The notes: a model not told the origin generated them from the sequence alone. A stretch of DNA of 55,169 nucleotides from Chthoniobacter flavus (GCA_945871065.1 CAMBUL010000008.1:1-55169); one strand, 5' to 3'; counted from the stretch's first letter, positions 33,809-43,288 are shown. A program made the numbers and translations.

Positions 33809-35262
33809 ATGAACAACTTCCCATCGGCCTGAGCTTCGACGACGTCACCATCGTGCCGGGACGCAGCGGCGTGCTTCCCGCCCAGGCCGGACTGGCTACC
33901 CACCTGACCCGTGACATCCGCCTGGCTATCCCCGTGGTCTCCGCCGCCATGGACACTGTCTCCGAAGAGCGCCTGGCCATGGCCCTCGCCCGCGAAGGCG
34001 GCATCGGCATCATCCACCGCAACTGCCCGCTGGAAAAACAGGTCGCCATGGTCCGCCGGGTCAAACGCGCCGAAAACATCGTCATCACCCATCCCGAAAC
34101 CGTTTCTCCCGAGACCACCCTCGGCCAACTCCGCCGACGCATGCGCGAGACCGGCATCGAAGGTTTTCCCGTGGTCGATGGACAAAATCTCGTGCTCGGC
34201 GTGGTGACCCGCCGCGACATTTGGGTCGAGGAGGACGAAAACATTCTGGTGCGCGATGTCATGACCCCGCGCGAACGACTAGTCACCGCCTCCCCCGGCT
34301 GCACCCAAGCGGAAGCCAAAACCATCCTCCACCGCCACCGCATCGAAAAACTGCCGCTCCTCGACACGGACGGTCGCCTCGTCGGCCTGATGACTGCTTC
34401 GGATATGGTCAAAACCATGCAGCATGGACAAGCAAGCAAGGATGCCGAAGGACGCCTCCGTGTCGGAGCCGCCATCGGCGTGGGGCCGCGCGCGCTCGAG
34501 GCAGGTGATGCTCTGGTCGAGGCCGGCTGTGACGTTATCGCGATCGACGCCGCGACCGGCCACACCGAATCCATGCTCGCACAGCTCGAGAAGTGCGCCG
34601 GTCGCTGGCCCGGCGTTCCTGTTATCGCCGGCAATGTGGTCACCGCGGAGGGAGCAGCGGATCTCATTGCCGCCGGTGCCGCCGCGATCAAAGTCGGCGT
34701 TGGCCCCGGTTCGATCTGCACCACGCGGGTCATCGCGGGCGTCGGCACACCGCAATTCTCCGCCATCCGCACGGTTTCCCGCGTCTGCCGCGAACGCGGC
34801 ATCCCACTCATCGCCGACGGCGGCATACGCTACTCGGGCGATATCGTCAAAGCCCTCGCGGCCGGAGCGGACGCCGTCATGCTCGGCTCCCTCCTCGCCG
34901 GCACCGAAGAAAGTCCCGGCAAACTCGCCCGCTGGCAGGGCCGTACCTTTAAAGAATACCGGGGCATGGGATCGGCCGGGGCTTTGGCCAAAGGCTCCCG
35001 CGACCGCTACGGACAAGAGGGTGCCGCCAAATTTGTGCCCGAAGGCGTCGAGGCCCGCATCCCCTACCGCGGAACGCTCGGCGAACTCGTCTTCCATCTC
35101 ATGGGGGGACTCCGCGCCGGCATGGGCTACGTGGGCGCCTCGAACCTCGAAGAATTGCGCGCCAAAGCCACCTTCATGCAGGTCACTGCCGCCGGTTTGC
35201 GCGAAAGTCATCCGCACGACGTCACCATCACCGAAGAGCCGGTCAACTATCACTCGTCCTGA
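33805..35262 (+). CDS. guaB: IMP dehydrogenase
   Basis: Oxidises IMP to XMP, the committed step to GMP. The TIM-barrel core is split by two CBS domains (about residues 95-210: [29 protein letters not shown] and [29 protein letters not shown]), which bind regulatory nucleotides. The catalytic cysteine is in [18 protein letters not shown] and the flap reads [10 protein letters not shown]. Length 485. It overlaps pyrF by ATGA, linking GMP synthesis directly to the pyrimidine genes; guaA follows 5 nt later. Confidence 0.97.
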   Translation: MNEQLPIGLSFDDVTIVPGRSGVLPAQAGLATHLTRDIRLAIPVVSAAMDTVSEERLAMALAREGGIGIIHRNCPLEKQVAMVRRVKRAENIVITHPETVSPETTLGQLRRRMRETGIEGFPVVDGQNLVLGVVTRRDIWVEEDENILVRDVMTPRERLVTASPGCTQAEAKTILHRHRIEKLPLLDTDGRLVGLMTASDMVKTMQHGQASKDAEGRLRVGAAIGVGPRALEAGDALVEAGCDVIAIDAATGHTESMLAQLEKCAGRWPGVPVIAGNVVTAEGAADLIAAGAAAIKVGVGPGSICTTRVIAGVGTPQFSAIRTVSRVCRERGIPLIADGGIRYSGDIVKALAAGADAVMLGSLLAGTEESPGKLARWQGRTFKEYRGMGSAGALAKGSRDRYGQEGAAKFVPEGVEARIPYRGTLGELVFHLMGGLRAGMGYVGASNLEELRAKATFMQVTAAGLRESHPHDVTITEEPVNYHSS

Positions 35263-35267
35263 TTTCC

Positions 35268-36782
35268 ATGCGCACGCAAATCGCCGTCATCGACTACGGC
35301 TCGCAATACTCCCAACTCATCGTCCGCCGCCTGCGCGGGCTCGGTTACTTCGCCAAGCTTTACTTGCCGGGACATTGGGATGACCTCGACCGCCCAGCGG
35401 CCGTTGTTCTTTCCGGCGGACCGGCCCGGGTCAACGATCCCGGGGCCCCCGACATTGACTTCGACCGCCTGCAGTCACTCGGCTGCCCCGTGCTCGGCGT
35501 CTGTTACGGCATGCAACTGCTCAACCGCAAATTCGGCGGCACCGTGGCGCACTGCGGCGACCGGGAATACGGGCCGGTCACCATGGACGTGCAACGCCCG
35601 GATGCCCTGCTCAAGAATCTCCCCGCGCAGAGCACCATCTGGATGAGCCATTCGGACAGCGTCTCCGAGTTGCCGGCCGCCTGCGAAGTGCTCGCGGTCA
35701 ACCCGCGCGGGACCCCGGTGGCCGTGCGCTGGAACGAGCGCTTCTTCGGCATCCAATTCCACCCTGAAGTCAGCCATACCGAATACGGCACGGAAATCCT
35801 CCGCAACTTCCTCGACCTCTGCGGTGAAGCGCCCGCTTTCACCATGGACCGCTTCAAAGAACAGCTCATCGCCGAGACCCGCGAACAGATCGCCGGACGC
35901 AAAGTGGTCTGCGCGGTTTCCGGAGGCGTCGATTCCACCGTGCTCGCCATGCTGCTGAAGGAGACCGGCGCCGACATGCATCCCATCTTTGTCGACAACG
36001 GACTCCTCCGCCGTGACGAGGGCGACGAGGTTGTTGCGCAATTCGAGCGCCTCGGCATCGGCATCGACCGGGTTGATGCGACCGACCGGTTTCTTGGCCG
36101 CTTGGCCGGCATCACCGATCCGGAAGAAAAACGCCGCCGTATCGGCGACGAATTCATCGACGTCTTTTTCAGCCATGCCGGGCAGATCGAGCTCCTCGCC
36201 CAGGGCACGCTTTATCCCGATGTGATCGAAAGTGCGACCAGCGGATCCAAAGCCTCGCGGATCAAGACGCATCACAACCGTGTCGACCGCATCCTCGAGT
36301 TGCAGGCCGAAGGACGCCTCCTCGAACCCCTGGCCGAACTCTTCAAGGATGAAGTCCGCGAGCTCGGCGCCGCCCTCAACATTCCGCACGACATGCTCCA
36401 CCGCCACCCCTTCCCCGGCCCCGGACTGGCCGTCCGCGTGGTGGGCGAAATCACCCCCGCGCGACTCGAAGTTTGCCGCGCCGCCGATGCCATTTTCATC
36501 GGAGAATTGAAACGCAGCGGATGGTATGACAAAGTTTGGCAGGCCGGCACCGCGCTCCTGCCCGTCCGCACCGTAGGGGTCAAAGGCGACGAACGCACCT
36601 ACGAGGAAGCGGTCAGCCTCCGTGCCGTGACCAGTGTTGACGCCATGACCGCCGACTGGGTCCCGCTGCCGGCGGAGGTGCTGGCCCGTGTCTCCAAGGA
36701 CATCCTCAACCGCGTCCCCGGCATCAACCGCGTCCTCTACGACATCTCAACCAAACCCCCCGCCGGCATCGAGTGGGAATAG
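35268..36782 (+). CDS. guaA: GMP synthase (glutamine-hydrolysing)
   Basis: Amidates XMP to GMP. The N-terminal glutamine amidotransferase domain has the nucleophile cysteine in VLGVCYGMQLL and the His/Glu pair in GIQFHPEVSHT. The ATP-pyrophosphatase domain has the P-loop-like VCAVSGGVDSTVLAMLL, and the dimerisation domain ends with the family-typical GINRVLYDISTKPPAGIEWE. Length 504. Last gene of the riboswitch-led operon; the convergent lemA gene lies 38 nt on. Confidence 0.97.
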   Translation: MRTQIAVIDYGSQYSQLIVRRLRGLGYFAKLYLPGHWDDLDRPAAVVLSGGPARVNDPGAPDIDFDRLQSLGCPVLGVCYGMQLLNRKFGGTVAHCGDREYGPVTMDVQRPDALLKNLPAQSTIWMSHSDSVSELPAACEVLAVNPRGTPVAVRWNERFFGIQFHPEVSHTEYGTEILRNFLDLCGEAPAFTMDRFKEQLIAETREQIAGRKVVCAVSGGVDSTVLAMLLKETGADMHPIFVDNGLLRRDEGDEVVAQFERLGIGIDRVDATDRFLGRLAGITDPEEKRRRIGDEFIDVFFSHAGQIELLAQGTLYPDVIESATSGSKASRIKTHHNRVDRILELQAEGRLLEPLAELFKDEVRELGAALNIPHDMLHRHPFPGPGLAVRVVGEITPARLEVCRAADAIFIGELKRSGWYDKVWQAGTALLPVRTVGVKGDERTYEEAVSLRAVTSVDAMTADWVPLPAEVLARVSKDILNRVPGINRVLYDISTKPPAGIEWE

Positions 36783-36819
36783 TCGGGACGCGACCCGCCT
36801 TTGTCCCCGCTTTGATCCC

Positions 36820-37440
36820 TCAAGACGGCGGCGCCCCCGACCCGCCGAAGTTGAAGTCCACCTCCGGCGGCTGATCCGCTCCGGCCCGCGCCGCGAAATA
36901 CGGACGTTCCTTGAACCCGAGAAACCCTGAATAGATGACCGTGGGGAACTGCTTGGTCGCCGTGTTGTATTGCTGCACGGATTGGTTGAACTTGCGCCGC
37001 TCCACCGTGATGCGGTTCTCCGTCCCCTCGAGTTGCGCCTGCAAATCGCGGAAATTCGCGTTGGCTTTGATGTCCGGATAACGTTCCACCGTGACCAGCA
37101 AGCGCGAGAGAGCCGACGAGAGTTGGTCCTGCGTCTGCTGGAACGCCGCCATGGCTTCCGACGTAGCCGGCGGGGAATTCGGATCCACCTTGATATTGCT
37201 CACTTGCTGACGCGCTTGGATGACCTGGGTTAGCGTTTCTTTTTCGAAGTTGGCCGCTCCCTCCACCGTTTTGACCAGATTCGGCACGAGATCCGCCCGG
37301 CGCTGGTAAACATTTTCCACATCCGCCCAACTGCTGTCGGTCTGCTGCTTGAGGCTGACGAGACGATTGTAGCCGCAACCGGTGAGCTGGCCGGAGGCGA
37401 GCAACAAGGCGACGAACGGAAGGAGTCGGGAAGCTTTCAT
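36820..37440 (-). CDS. lemA: LemA family lipoprotein
   Basis: LemA proteins are membrane-anchored coiled-coil proteins of uncertain function. The N-terminus MKASRLLPFVALLLASGQLTGCGYN contains a lipobox (LTGC), so it is probably a lipoprotein rather than the TM-anchored form. VSLKQQTDSSWADVENVYQRRADLVPNLVKTVEGAANFEKETLTQVIQAR and the ERYPDIKANANFRDLQAQLEGTENRITVERRKFNQSVQQYNT segment are highly conserved in the family. Length 206. A TPM gene usually adjoins lemA, but here the TPM pair is at 27.6-28.8 kb. Confidence 0.93.
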   Translation of the reverse strand: MKASRLLPFVALLLASGQLTGCGYNRLVSLKQQTDSSWADVENVYQRRADLVPNLVKTVEGAANFEKETLTQVIQARQQVSNIKVDPNSPPATSEAMAAFQQTQDQLSSALSRLLVTVERYPDIKANANFRDLQAQLEGTENRITVERRKFNQSVQQYNTATKQFPTVIYSGFLGFKERPYFAARAGADQPPEVDFNFGGSGAPPS

Positions 37441-37639
37441 AATGGAGGGCTATATCGCGCAGCCATCCCGGCAAAACGAGCGAAATTTTCGCCTCCATCC
37501 GCCCTCGGAGAAGCGGAGCGGGGCAACGATCCCTCGTCCCGCACCGGCCGGGATGGCGCACGGGCTACTCGCTTCGGCCGCAGTGGCAAAGTCTTTGTAA
37601 GGATGGATTTTACCTCCTTTTGCTGCCAGAAAGGCCCGG
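37441..37639. other. Divergent intergenic region, lemA and TMTC-like gene
   Basis: 199 bp. Contains an odd palindrome GCGAAA-T-TTTCGC (37480-37492) and a longer inverted repeat ATGGAGG (37442-37448) with CCTCCAT (37492-37498) that, in lemA mRNA, would place a hairpin directly before the lemA start. Both promoters should lie here; no convincing -35/-10 pair was identified. Confidence 0.35.
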
Positions 37640-39220
37640 ATGAGTGAGGCAGGAAAAATCAGGCCGTGGTGGACTTGGGGCCTTTTGGTCGCCGTGGTCA
37701 CGGCAGTCGTCTTCCTGCCGTCCGTCCGGTTTCCGTTTTTCCCCTTTTGGGATGATGACATCCATGTTCACGCCAACCCGCACATTACCGAGCTTTCCTG
37801 GCGCAGCATCGGGGCCTTTTGGTCTGGGCCATGGCAGCAACTTTACATTCCGCTCACTTATTCCACTTGGGCCGGCCTGGCGGCTTTCTCGCGCTGGACG
37901 GACGGTTTACCGGTCTCTTCCGGCGCGCTCAATGCTGCTTGGTTCCATGGGGCCAACGTGCTCGGGCACACGATTTCCGCCCTGCTCGCTTTCCTCCTTC
38001 TGCGGCGACTGGCGGGGAAATTCTGCGTTGGTGCTCCGGGGCAACGGCTGGATTTGGCCTCCGCACTTGGCGCCTTGTTTTTCGCCTTGCATCCCCTCCA
38101 AGTCGAACCCGTGGCCTGGATCTCCGGGCTGCGTGATGTGCTCGGCGGATGCCTCGGACTGGCTTCTCTCGTCGTGCTCTTCGGGGGAGAACGTCCGGGG
38201 CCGCCGCGCTGGACCGCGGCCACCCTGCTCTTTCTCGCTTCCTTGGCGGCGAAGCCCGCCGGCGTTGCTCTCCCTCTCGTCGCCGGCGTGCTGGCCGTCA
38301 TGCCGTTCCGCTGGTCGGGACGGCAAATCGCTTTTTCGCTCGGACCATGGCTGGTCATCGGCGTGCTGTGGGTTGTCCTGACCAGCAGCGCGCAATGGGC
38401 GGCAGAGCTTGCCGTCGGCCTCGTGCCGGTCTGGACGCGTCCGTTGGTCGCCGGTGACGCCTTGGCTTTTTACCTGGCCAAAACTTTGTGGCCATCCGGC
38501 TTAGCTGCCGACTACGGACGCTCCCCCGACCACGTGCTCGCGGCGGGTTGGCTGTGGTGGGCATGGCTGGGTCCAGTTGCTCTTGCCGTGCTACTCAGCG
38601 CCGTGAAGCAGTTGCGCATCTACCTTGTGCCCCTCCTTGTTTTCGCCGCCGCACTACTCCCGACCTTGGGGTTGGTGCCGTTCAATTTCCAAGTCGTGAG
38701 CACGGTGGCCGACCGCTACGCCTACCTCGCCCTCATCGGACCGGCCTTGGCTCTGTCCCTGATTGTGGCCCGCTCTCCCGCGCTCCCGGCTACCGTGCTG
38801 GCCGTACTCACGGTTACGGCACTCCTCTTCTGCACGGTGCAACGACTGCCACTTTGGTCGGAAGATGTGAAACTCTTTGCCGCCACGCTGGAAGTGAACC
38901 CGCAGAGCTGGAAAGCGATGCACAATTACGCATCGGCCCTGGACGATCGCGGTCGCACCGCGGAGGCTGCAGAACGCATGCAGGAAGTCATTGCTCGGCG
39001 GCCCGACAGTGCCGAGGCTTATAACGATTTTGCTGTCATGGAGTGGAAACTCGGACGGCGGCCCGGAGCGGTTGCCCTCATGCGGCGGTCGGTCATGCTT
39101 CGGCCCACCCCGGGGTCCGCGCGCAATCTCGCGGTGATGGAAGAGGAAATCGGCAATCCGGCCGGACGCGACGAGGCGTTGCAAATTCTCCAGCAGTTGC
39201 AGACGCCGGGGAGCAACTGA
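37640..39220 (+). CDS. Multi-pass membrane protein with C-terminal TPR (TMTC/GT-C-like)
   Basis: 526 residues. The first 410 or so form about ten to twelve TM helices; the loop after TM1 has the acidic FWDDDIHVHANPHI motif typical of GT-C glycosyltransferases, and the later segment FFALHPLQVEPVAWISGLRDVLGG is characteristic of the TMTC-like TPR membrane family. The C-terminus carries about three TPR units (NPQSWKAMHNYASALDDRGRTAEAAERMQEVIARRPDSAEAYNDFAVMEWKLGRRPGAVALMRRSVMLRPT). Likely a polyprenyl-phosphate-sugar-dependent transferase at the inner membrane; substrate unknown. AAGG lies 7 nt upstream of the ATG. Confidence 0.8.
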   Translation: MSEAGKIRPWWTWGLLVAVVTAVVFLPSVRFPFFPFWDDDIHVHANPHITELSWRSIGAFWSGPWQQLYIPLTYSTWAGLAAFSRWTDGLPVSSGALNAAWFHGANVLGHTISALLAFLLLRRLAGKFCVGAPGQRLDLASALGALFFALHPLQVEPVAWISGLRDVLGGCLGLASLVVLFGGERPGPPRWTAATLLFLASLAAKPAGVALPLVAGVLAVMPFRWSGRQIAFSLGPWLVIGVLWVVLTSSAQWAAELAVGLVPVWTRPLVAGDALAFYLAKTLWPSGLAADYGRSPDHVLAAGWLWWAWLGPVALAVLLSAVKQLRIYLVPLLVFAAALLPTLGLVPFNFQVVSTVADRYAYLALIGPALALSLIVARSPALPATVLAVLTVTALLFCTVQRLPLWSEDVKLFAATLEVNPQSWKAMHNYASALDDRGRTAEAAERMQEVIARRPDSAEAYNDFAVMEWKLGRRPGAVALMRRSVMLRPTPGSARNLAVMEEEIGNPAGRDEALQILQQLQTPGSN

Positions 39221-39327
39221 ACTTTACGCGGCGCCCCACGGGGGTTGGATGGGAGGCTTGAATCTCTCTCGATACTTTAATCAAGAAAGCGGTGTCACCC
39301 CGCCGATCGGCGCGCTAAAAGGAAGGC
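39221..39327. other. Intergenic region upstream of coaX
   Basis: 107 bp with a small CCCC-AC-GGGG stem just after the upstream stop and a perfect 12-bp palindrome CGCCGATCGGCG at 39301-39312, directly before the coaX ribosome binding site (AAAAGGAAG). The palindrome could be an operator or a hairpin masking the start; no gene is present. Confidence 0.35.
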
Positions 39328-40077
39328 GTGGCTGCGAAACAAAACTACCCGAGGTTGGTTATCGATGCCGGCAATTCCACGGTGAAATTCGCCTTGGTAA
39401 CACGGCCCGGAGCGAGGCTGCAGAGCGCCGGCCTGGTTGCGACCGAAAAACTCACCGTGACCCGGGTGCGCGCAATCTGTCGCCAAACTTGCACCCGCAG
39501 CGCAGTGGCCTCGAGCGTGGTGCCCCGCATCACCACCATCCTCCGCACAACCTGCCCGGCCGTTTCGTTGATCCAAACTTCGTCGGCCCTCAACTTCCGG
39601 ACGGATGTCGATCGGCGCACGGTCGGGGCCGATCGCCTGGCCAATATGGCCGAGGCAGTGCGGCGATTTGGCAAAAATGTGATTGTGGCTGATTTTGGCA
39701 CGGCGGCGACTTTCGACGTGCTCGACGAACGCGGATGGTTCATCGGCGGCGCCATTGCTCCAGGGTTGCCCACCTTGGTGCATGCTCTATCCGAGAGGGG
39801 GATGCAGCTGCCGGTCATCGACACCAAGTCGCCGCGCACGTTGATCGGCAAAAACACGAAGGACGCCCTGCGCGCCGGCATCTGCGGGGGTTATGCCGGT
39901 TTGGTCGAACATTTGTTGGCAAAGCTCGGGGCGGGCCAAAGGCGTGTTGTCTTCACCGGCGGGGATTCCCGCGCGGTGGCCAAACTGATCGCGCGAAAAG
40001 TCATGGTTGACCCGCTTTGGACGCTGGGAGGCATTGCGGTTTTGGGCGCCTTAAACACCCGCGAATCAAGCGAATAA
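39328..40077 (+). CDS. coaX: Type III pantothenate kinase
   Basis: Phosphorylates pantothenate, the first step of coenzyme A synthesis. GTG start at 39328 preceded by AAAAGGAAG. The type III (ASKHA fold) motifs are LVIDAGNSTVKFALV (phosphate 1 loop), TVGADRLANMAEAV, VADFGTAATFDVLDERGWFIGGAIAPG (phosphate 2 loop) and VVFTGGDSRAVAKLI (adenosine motif). Length 249 is normal. It stands alone between two intergenic regions. Confidence 0.93.
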   Translation: MAAKQNYPRLVIDAGNSTVKFALVTRPGARLQSAGLVATEKLTVTRVRAICRQTCTRSAVASSVVPRITTILRTTCPAVSLIQTSSALNFRTDVDRRTVGADRLANMAEAVRRFGKNVIVADFGTAATFDVLDERGWFIGGAIAPGLPTLVHALSERGMQLPVIDTKSPRTLIGKNTKDALRAGICGGYAGLVEHLLAKLGAGQRRVVFTGGDSRAVAKLIARKVMVDPLWTLGGIAVLGALNTRESSE

Positions 40078-40175
40078 GGGCTTTGCGGGGCGATTCACCT
40101 TGCGGCGTGAGGTGGTGCCGGTAACTTAAAGCCAGCCGGCGGCGCTGAAAACCGGACGTTGCGGCAACACATATT
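40078..40175. other. Intergenic region upstream of the saccharopine-dehydrogenase-family gene
   Basis: 98 bp. CACCT (40096-40100) can pair with AGGTG across 9 nt as a short hairpin after coaX. Further on, CCGGT near 40118 could pair either with nearby CCGGC or with ACCGG near 40152, so two exclusive folds are possible. I do not recognise a known riboswitch class. Confidence 0.25.
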
Positions 40176-41402
40176 ATGGCCAACGCAATGGTGATCGGAA
40201 TGGGCGGGGTGGGATCCGTCATCGCCCAGAAACTGCACGAATACGACTGCATCGACCGGATCATTTGTGCCGACCGCGACACCGTCTTCGCCGAGCAGCT
40301 TTCCAAACGCATTCCAAACAACCGCTTCGTCGTGGTCAAGGCTGACGCCATGGACGTGAAAGGGACGACGGCTCTGATCAAAGAGCACAAAGTCAAGGTG
40401 ACCTGCAACGCGGCGGTCTGCGCGACCAACCATTCGGTCCTCACCGCCTGCGCCGAGGCCGGCTCGCATTACCTCGACATGGCAGCCGACATCTATGCCC
40501 CTCCCGGGGCGCGTCGCACGTCGAAGAATTCTTTCGACACCGAGATCGAGGCCTTCAACGAAATCTTCGAGGAAAAGAAACTCGCAGGCATCCTCTGCAT
40601 GGGCATGGATCCGGGTGCGGTGAACATCTTCGCGCGCTGGGCGATGGACCGCCTCGACACGGCAACAAGTATCCGGGTGCTTGATGCGGATAACGCGGAG
40701 GTCAAAGGCTACCGTTTCGCCGTCCTTTTTTCCCCCGAGACCTTTTTCGAGGAGCTCGGCGCGGTGCCTTACTTTGTCAAAAACGGCAAGGTGACGGCGG
40801 GGAAACCCCTCGAATCGGAATTCGAGTGGATCCGGTTTCCCGAACCGATCGGCCTGCAACCGACCTATGCAGTAGCGCACGAGGAAGGGGTGAGCTTGGG
40901 GATCTATCCACCGTTTGTGCAGAAAGGCGTGCGCTACTCGGTCTTCAAATACAGCGTGAGCGACAAGGTCGTGCACCTTTCAAAGTCCCTCGCCTTGCTC
41001 GATCTTGACACGTGGAAAAAAGTGAAGGTTGACGGTGTCGAGGTCTCGCCCGTGCGGGTGGCCACCCATGCCTTGCCCAAACCGGCGCAGTTGGGTCCGA
41101 CCGTCGACGGCTATTCGTGCGTCGGCACCGAAGTGCGGGGGACGCTCGGTCGGCGGCGCGTCGAGTATTTCATCTACACGATGGACAACCACCGTGACTG
41201 CTACGAGAAATACGGCTACTCGCTCACCCTCGTGCAGACCGGCATACCGCCCGCGCTGACCGCGCGCCTGCTCATCGAGGGCAAGATCAAGGAACGCGGG
41301 GTGATGATGCCGGAAGCGCTGCAACCGGATGAATTGATGACTCACTTCAGCCACGAAGGCCTCCCTATTTTTGTCGAAAAGCGCGAGACTGAGCGGATAT
41401 GA
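40176..41402 (+). CDS. Saccharopine dehydrogenase-family oxidoreductase
   Basis: NAD(P)-dependent enzyme of the saccharopine dehydrogenase/homospermidine synthase superfamily. The Rossmann start MVIGMGGVGSVIAQKL, then NAAVCATNHSVLTACAEAGSHYLDMA and GILCMGMDPGAVNIFARWAMD, match the family core. Length 408. Candidate activities are saccharopine dehydrogenase of lysine metabolism or carboxynorspermidine synthase of polyamine synthesis; sequence reading alone does not decide. It overlaps the following aldehyde dehydrogenase gene by ATGA, which suggests the two act in series on an aldehyde such as aminoadipate semialdehyde. Confidence 0.8.
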   Translation: MANAMVIGMGGVGSVIAQKLHEYDCIDRIICADRDTVFAEQLSKRIPNNRFVVVKADAMDVKGTTALIKEHKVKVTCNAAVCATNHSVLTACAEAGSHYLDMAADIYAPPGARRTSKNSFDTEIEAFNEIFEEKKLAGILCMGMDPGAVNIFARWAMDRLDTATSIRVLDADNAEVKGYRFAVLFSPETFFEELGAVPYFVKNGKVTAGKPLESEFEWIRFPEPIGLQPTYAVAHEEGVSLGIYPPFVQKGVRYSVFKYSVSDKVVHLSKSLALLDLDTWKKVKVDGVEVSPVRVATHALPKPAQLGPTVDGYSCVGTEVRGTLGRRRVEYFIYTMDNHRDCYEKYGYSLTLVQTGIPPALTARLLIEGKIKERGVMMPEALQPDELMTHFSHEGLPIFVEKRETERI

Positions 41403-42829
41403 AGCCCCGCCCTTTTCTTCTCGGCGACCACTCCGTCCGCACGGAGGAAACGGCGGCGGTGCACAATCCTTACGACGGTGCATTGGTCGCCGAAGTCTGC
41501 ATGGCCGGGGCGAAAGAAATCGGCGAAGCGCTGGACTTGGCCGCGTGCACCTTCGAAGAAGCGCGTCAGACCGAGCCTGTCGAACGGTCGCGTTTGCTCC
41601 GCCGGATCGCGGACGCCATCGGCCAGCGGGCCGATGAATTCGTCGAGTTGCTCATCGCTGAAGCCGGCAAACCCGTGTCGCTGGCCAGAATCGAAGTGCA
41701 GCGGGCGCAATCGACTTTCGAATTGGCGGCGGCGGAGGCACTGAGGCCGAACGGCCATCCCATCGAAATGGGAGCGACACCCGCCGGGGCGGGACATTCT
41801 GGCCTGGCGCGACGCTTCCCTCTCGGTGTCATTCTCGGCATCACACCATTCAATTTCCCGCTCAACCTCGTGGCCCACAAAGTCGCCCCGTGCCTCGCGA
41901 CGGGAAATACCATGATTCTCAAGCCGGCTATGAAGACGCCGCTGTGCGCCCTGCTCCTCGGGGAGGTCCTCGCGGAATGCGAGGCACCGGCAGGGCAGGT
42001 CTCATTCCTGCCTTTCGGCCACCAGCACGTCGGCCCCTTGCTGCGTGATCCCCGGGTCAAGATGCTTTCCTTCACCGGCGGGGTCGAAGTCGGGTGGAAG
42101 CTCAAGTCCGAAGCGGTGAAGCAAAAAATCACCCTCGAACTCGGCGGCAATGCCGCCTGCGTGGTCGAGCCCGATTCCGATTGGCGCCGGCACGCCGCAA
42201 AAATGGCAGTCGGCGCCTTCGCTTATGCGGGGCAGTCGTGCATCAGTGTGCAAAGGATCTTCGTGCACGAATCGATTTACGGGGAATTCAGAGAAGCGTT
42301 CCTTACCCAAGTGCGTGAGAAGGCCGTGGCCGGGGACCCGCGCGACACCAAGACACTGGTCGGTCCGATGATCACCAAAGCGGCGCTGGACAATGTTGTT
42401 GCTTGGGTCAAGGACGCCGTATCACGCGGGGCCAAGTTGCTTACCCCGCTCAAAGTCGATGGCCAGATACTGCACCCCGTCGTTCTGGAAAACGTGCCGC
42501 GCGATACGGCTATTGCCTGCGAGGAGGCGTTTGCCCCGGTCGTGGTGCTGGAATCCTACCAGACCTTCGCCGACGGCCTCGCTGCGGTGAACGATTCGAA
42601 ATTCGGGCTGCAGGCGGGCGTCTTCACCGGGGATTTGGCGAAAGTTTACCAGGCATACGATGCGCTCGAGGTCGGTGGCGTCCTGATCAACCAGGTCCCG
42701 ACCTTCCGCACTGAGAACATGCCCTACGGCGGGGTCAAAGACAGTGGGTTCGGTCGCGAGGGCGTGCCTTACGCCATGGAGGACATGACCGAAATCAAAT
42801 CGCTGATCATCAACGAACGCGGGGTCTGA
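41399..42829 (+). CDS. NAD(P)-dependent aldehyde dehydrogenase
   Basis: ALDH-superfamily enzyme of 476 residues. It has the cofactor region GVILGITPFNFPLNLVAHKVAPCLATGNTMILKPA, the glutamate motif ITLELGGNAACVV, the catalytic cysteine in FAYAGQSCISVQRIFVHE, and the C-terminal NMPYGGVKDSGFGREG. It resembles the lactaldehyde/glyceraldehyde-3-phosphate branch more than classical betaine aldehyde dehydrogenases. It is translationally coupled to the saccharopine-dehydrogenase-family gene and 6 nt upstream of trmL. Substrate unknown; a semialdehyde is suggested by context. Confidence 0.88.
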   Translation: MKPRPFLLGDHSVRTEETAAVHNPYDGALVAEVCMAGAKEIGEALDLAACTFEEARQTEPVERSRLLRRIADAIGQRADEFVELLIAEAGKPVSLARIEVQRAQSTFELAAAEALRPNGHPIEMGATPAGAGHSGLARRFPLGVILGITPFNFPLNLVAHKVAPCLATGNTMILKPAMKTPLCALLLGEVLAECEAPAGQVSFLPFGHQHVGPLLRDPRVKMLSFTGGVEVGWKLKSEAVKQKITLELGGNAACVVEPDSDWRRHAAKMAVGAFAYAGQSCISVQRIFVHESIYGEFREAFLTQVREKAVAGDPRDTKTLVGPMITKAALDNVVAWVKDAVSRGAKLLTPLKVDGQILHPVVLENVPRDTAIACEEAFAPVVVLESYQTFADGLAAVNDSKFGLQAGVFTGDLAKVYQAYDALEVGGVLINQVPTFRTENMPYGGVKDSGFGREGVPYAMEDMTEIKSLIINERGV

Positions 42830-42835
42830 CCGCGC

Positions 42836-43288
42836 ATGCTCAACGTCGTTCTGGTCGAGCCTGAAATCCCGCAGAATACGGGCAACATTGCGCGTACCTG
42901 TCTTGCGGCCGGCGCACGGCTGCACTTGGTCGAGCCGCTCGGCTTCGACCTTGACGGCGCGGCCCTGCGGCGGGCGGGGATGGATTATTGGGACAAGTGC
43001 GACGTGCACCGTTGGCCGTCACTCGATGCCCTGCGGGCCGAGGCCGGGCCGGCGCGGTTCTACTGCCTGACTTCGAAGGCGAAGAGGCCATATTGGGAGG
43101 CTCGGTTCGCCCATGGCGACTATTTGCTCTTCGGCCGCGAGACCCGCGGACTGCCGGAAAGCCTGCTCGAGAAAGAAAAAGAGCGCCTCTTGACCATCCC
43201 GATGGAGCATGCCGCACGGAGCCTGAACCTCGCCACGTCGGTTGGGATTGTGCTTTATGAAGCGCGCAGGCAAATTCATCAGCTATGA
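42836..43288 (+). CDS. trmL: tRNA (cytidine/uridine-34-2'-O)-methyltransferase
   Basis: SPOUT methyltransferase that modifies the wobble position of tRNA-Leu. The family motifs are LVEPEIPQNTGNIARTCLAAGARLHLVEPLGF, LLFGRETRGLPESLL and the trefoil-knot SAM region IPMEHAARSLNLATSVGIVLYEARRQ. Length 150 is typical of the minimal TrmL/YibK type. It follows the aldehyde dehydrogenase gene by 6 nt. Confidence 0.93.
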   Translation: MLNVVLVEPEIPQNTGNIARTCLAAGARLHLVEPLGFDLDGAALRRAGMDYWDKCDVHRWPSLDALRAEAGPARFYCLTSKAKRPYWEARFAHGDYLLFGRETRGLPESLLEKEKERLLTIPMEHAARSLNLATSVGIVLYEARRQIHQL

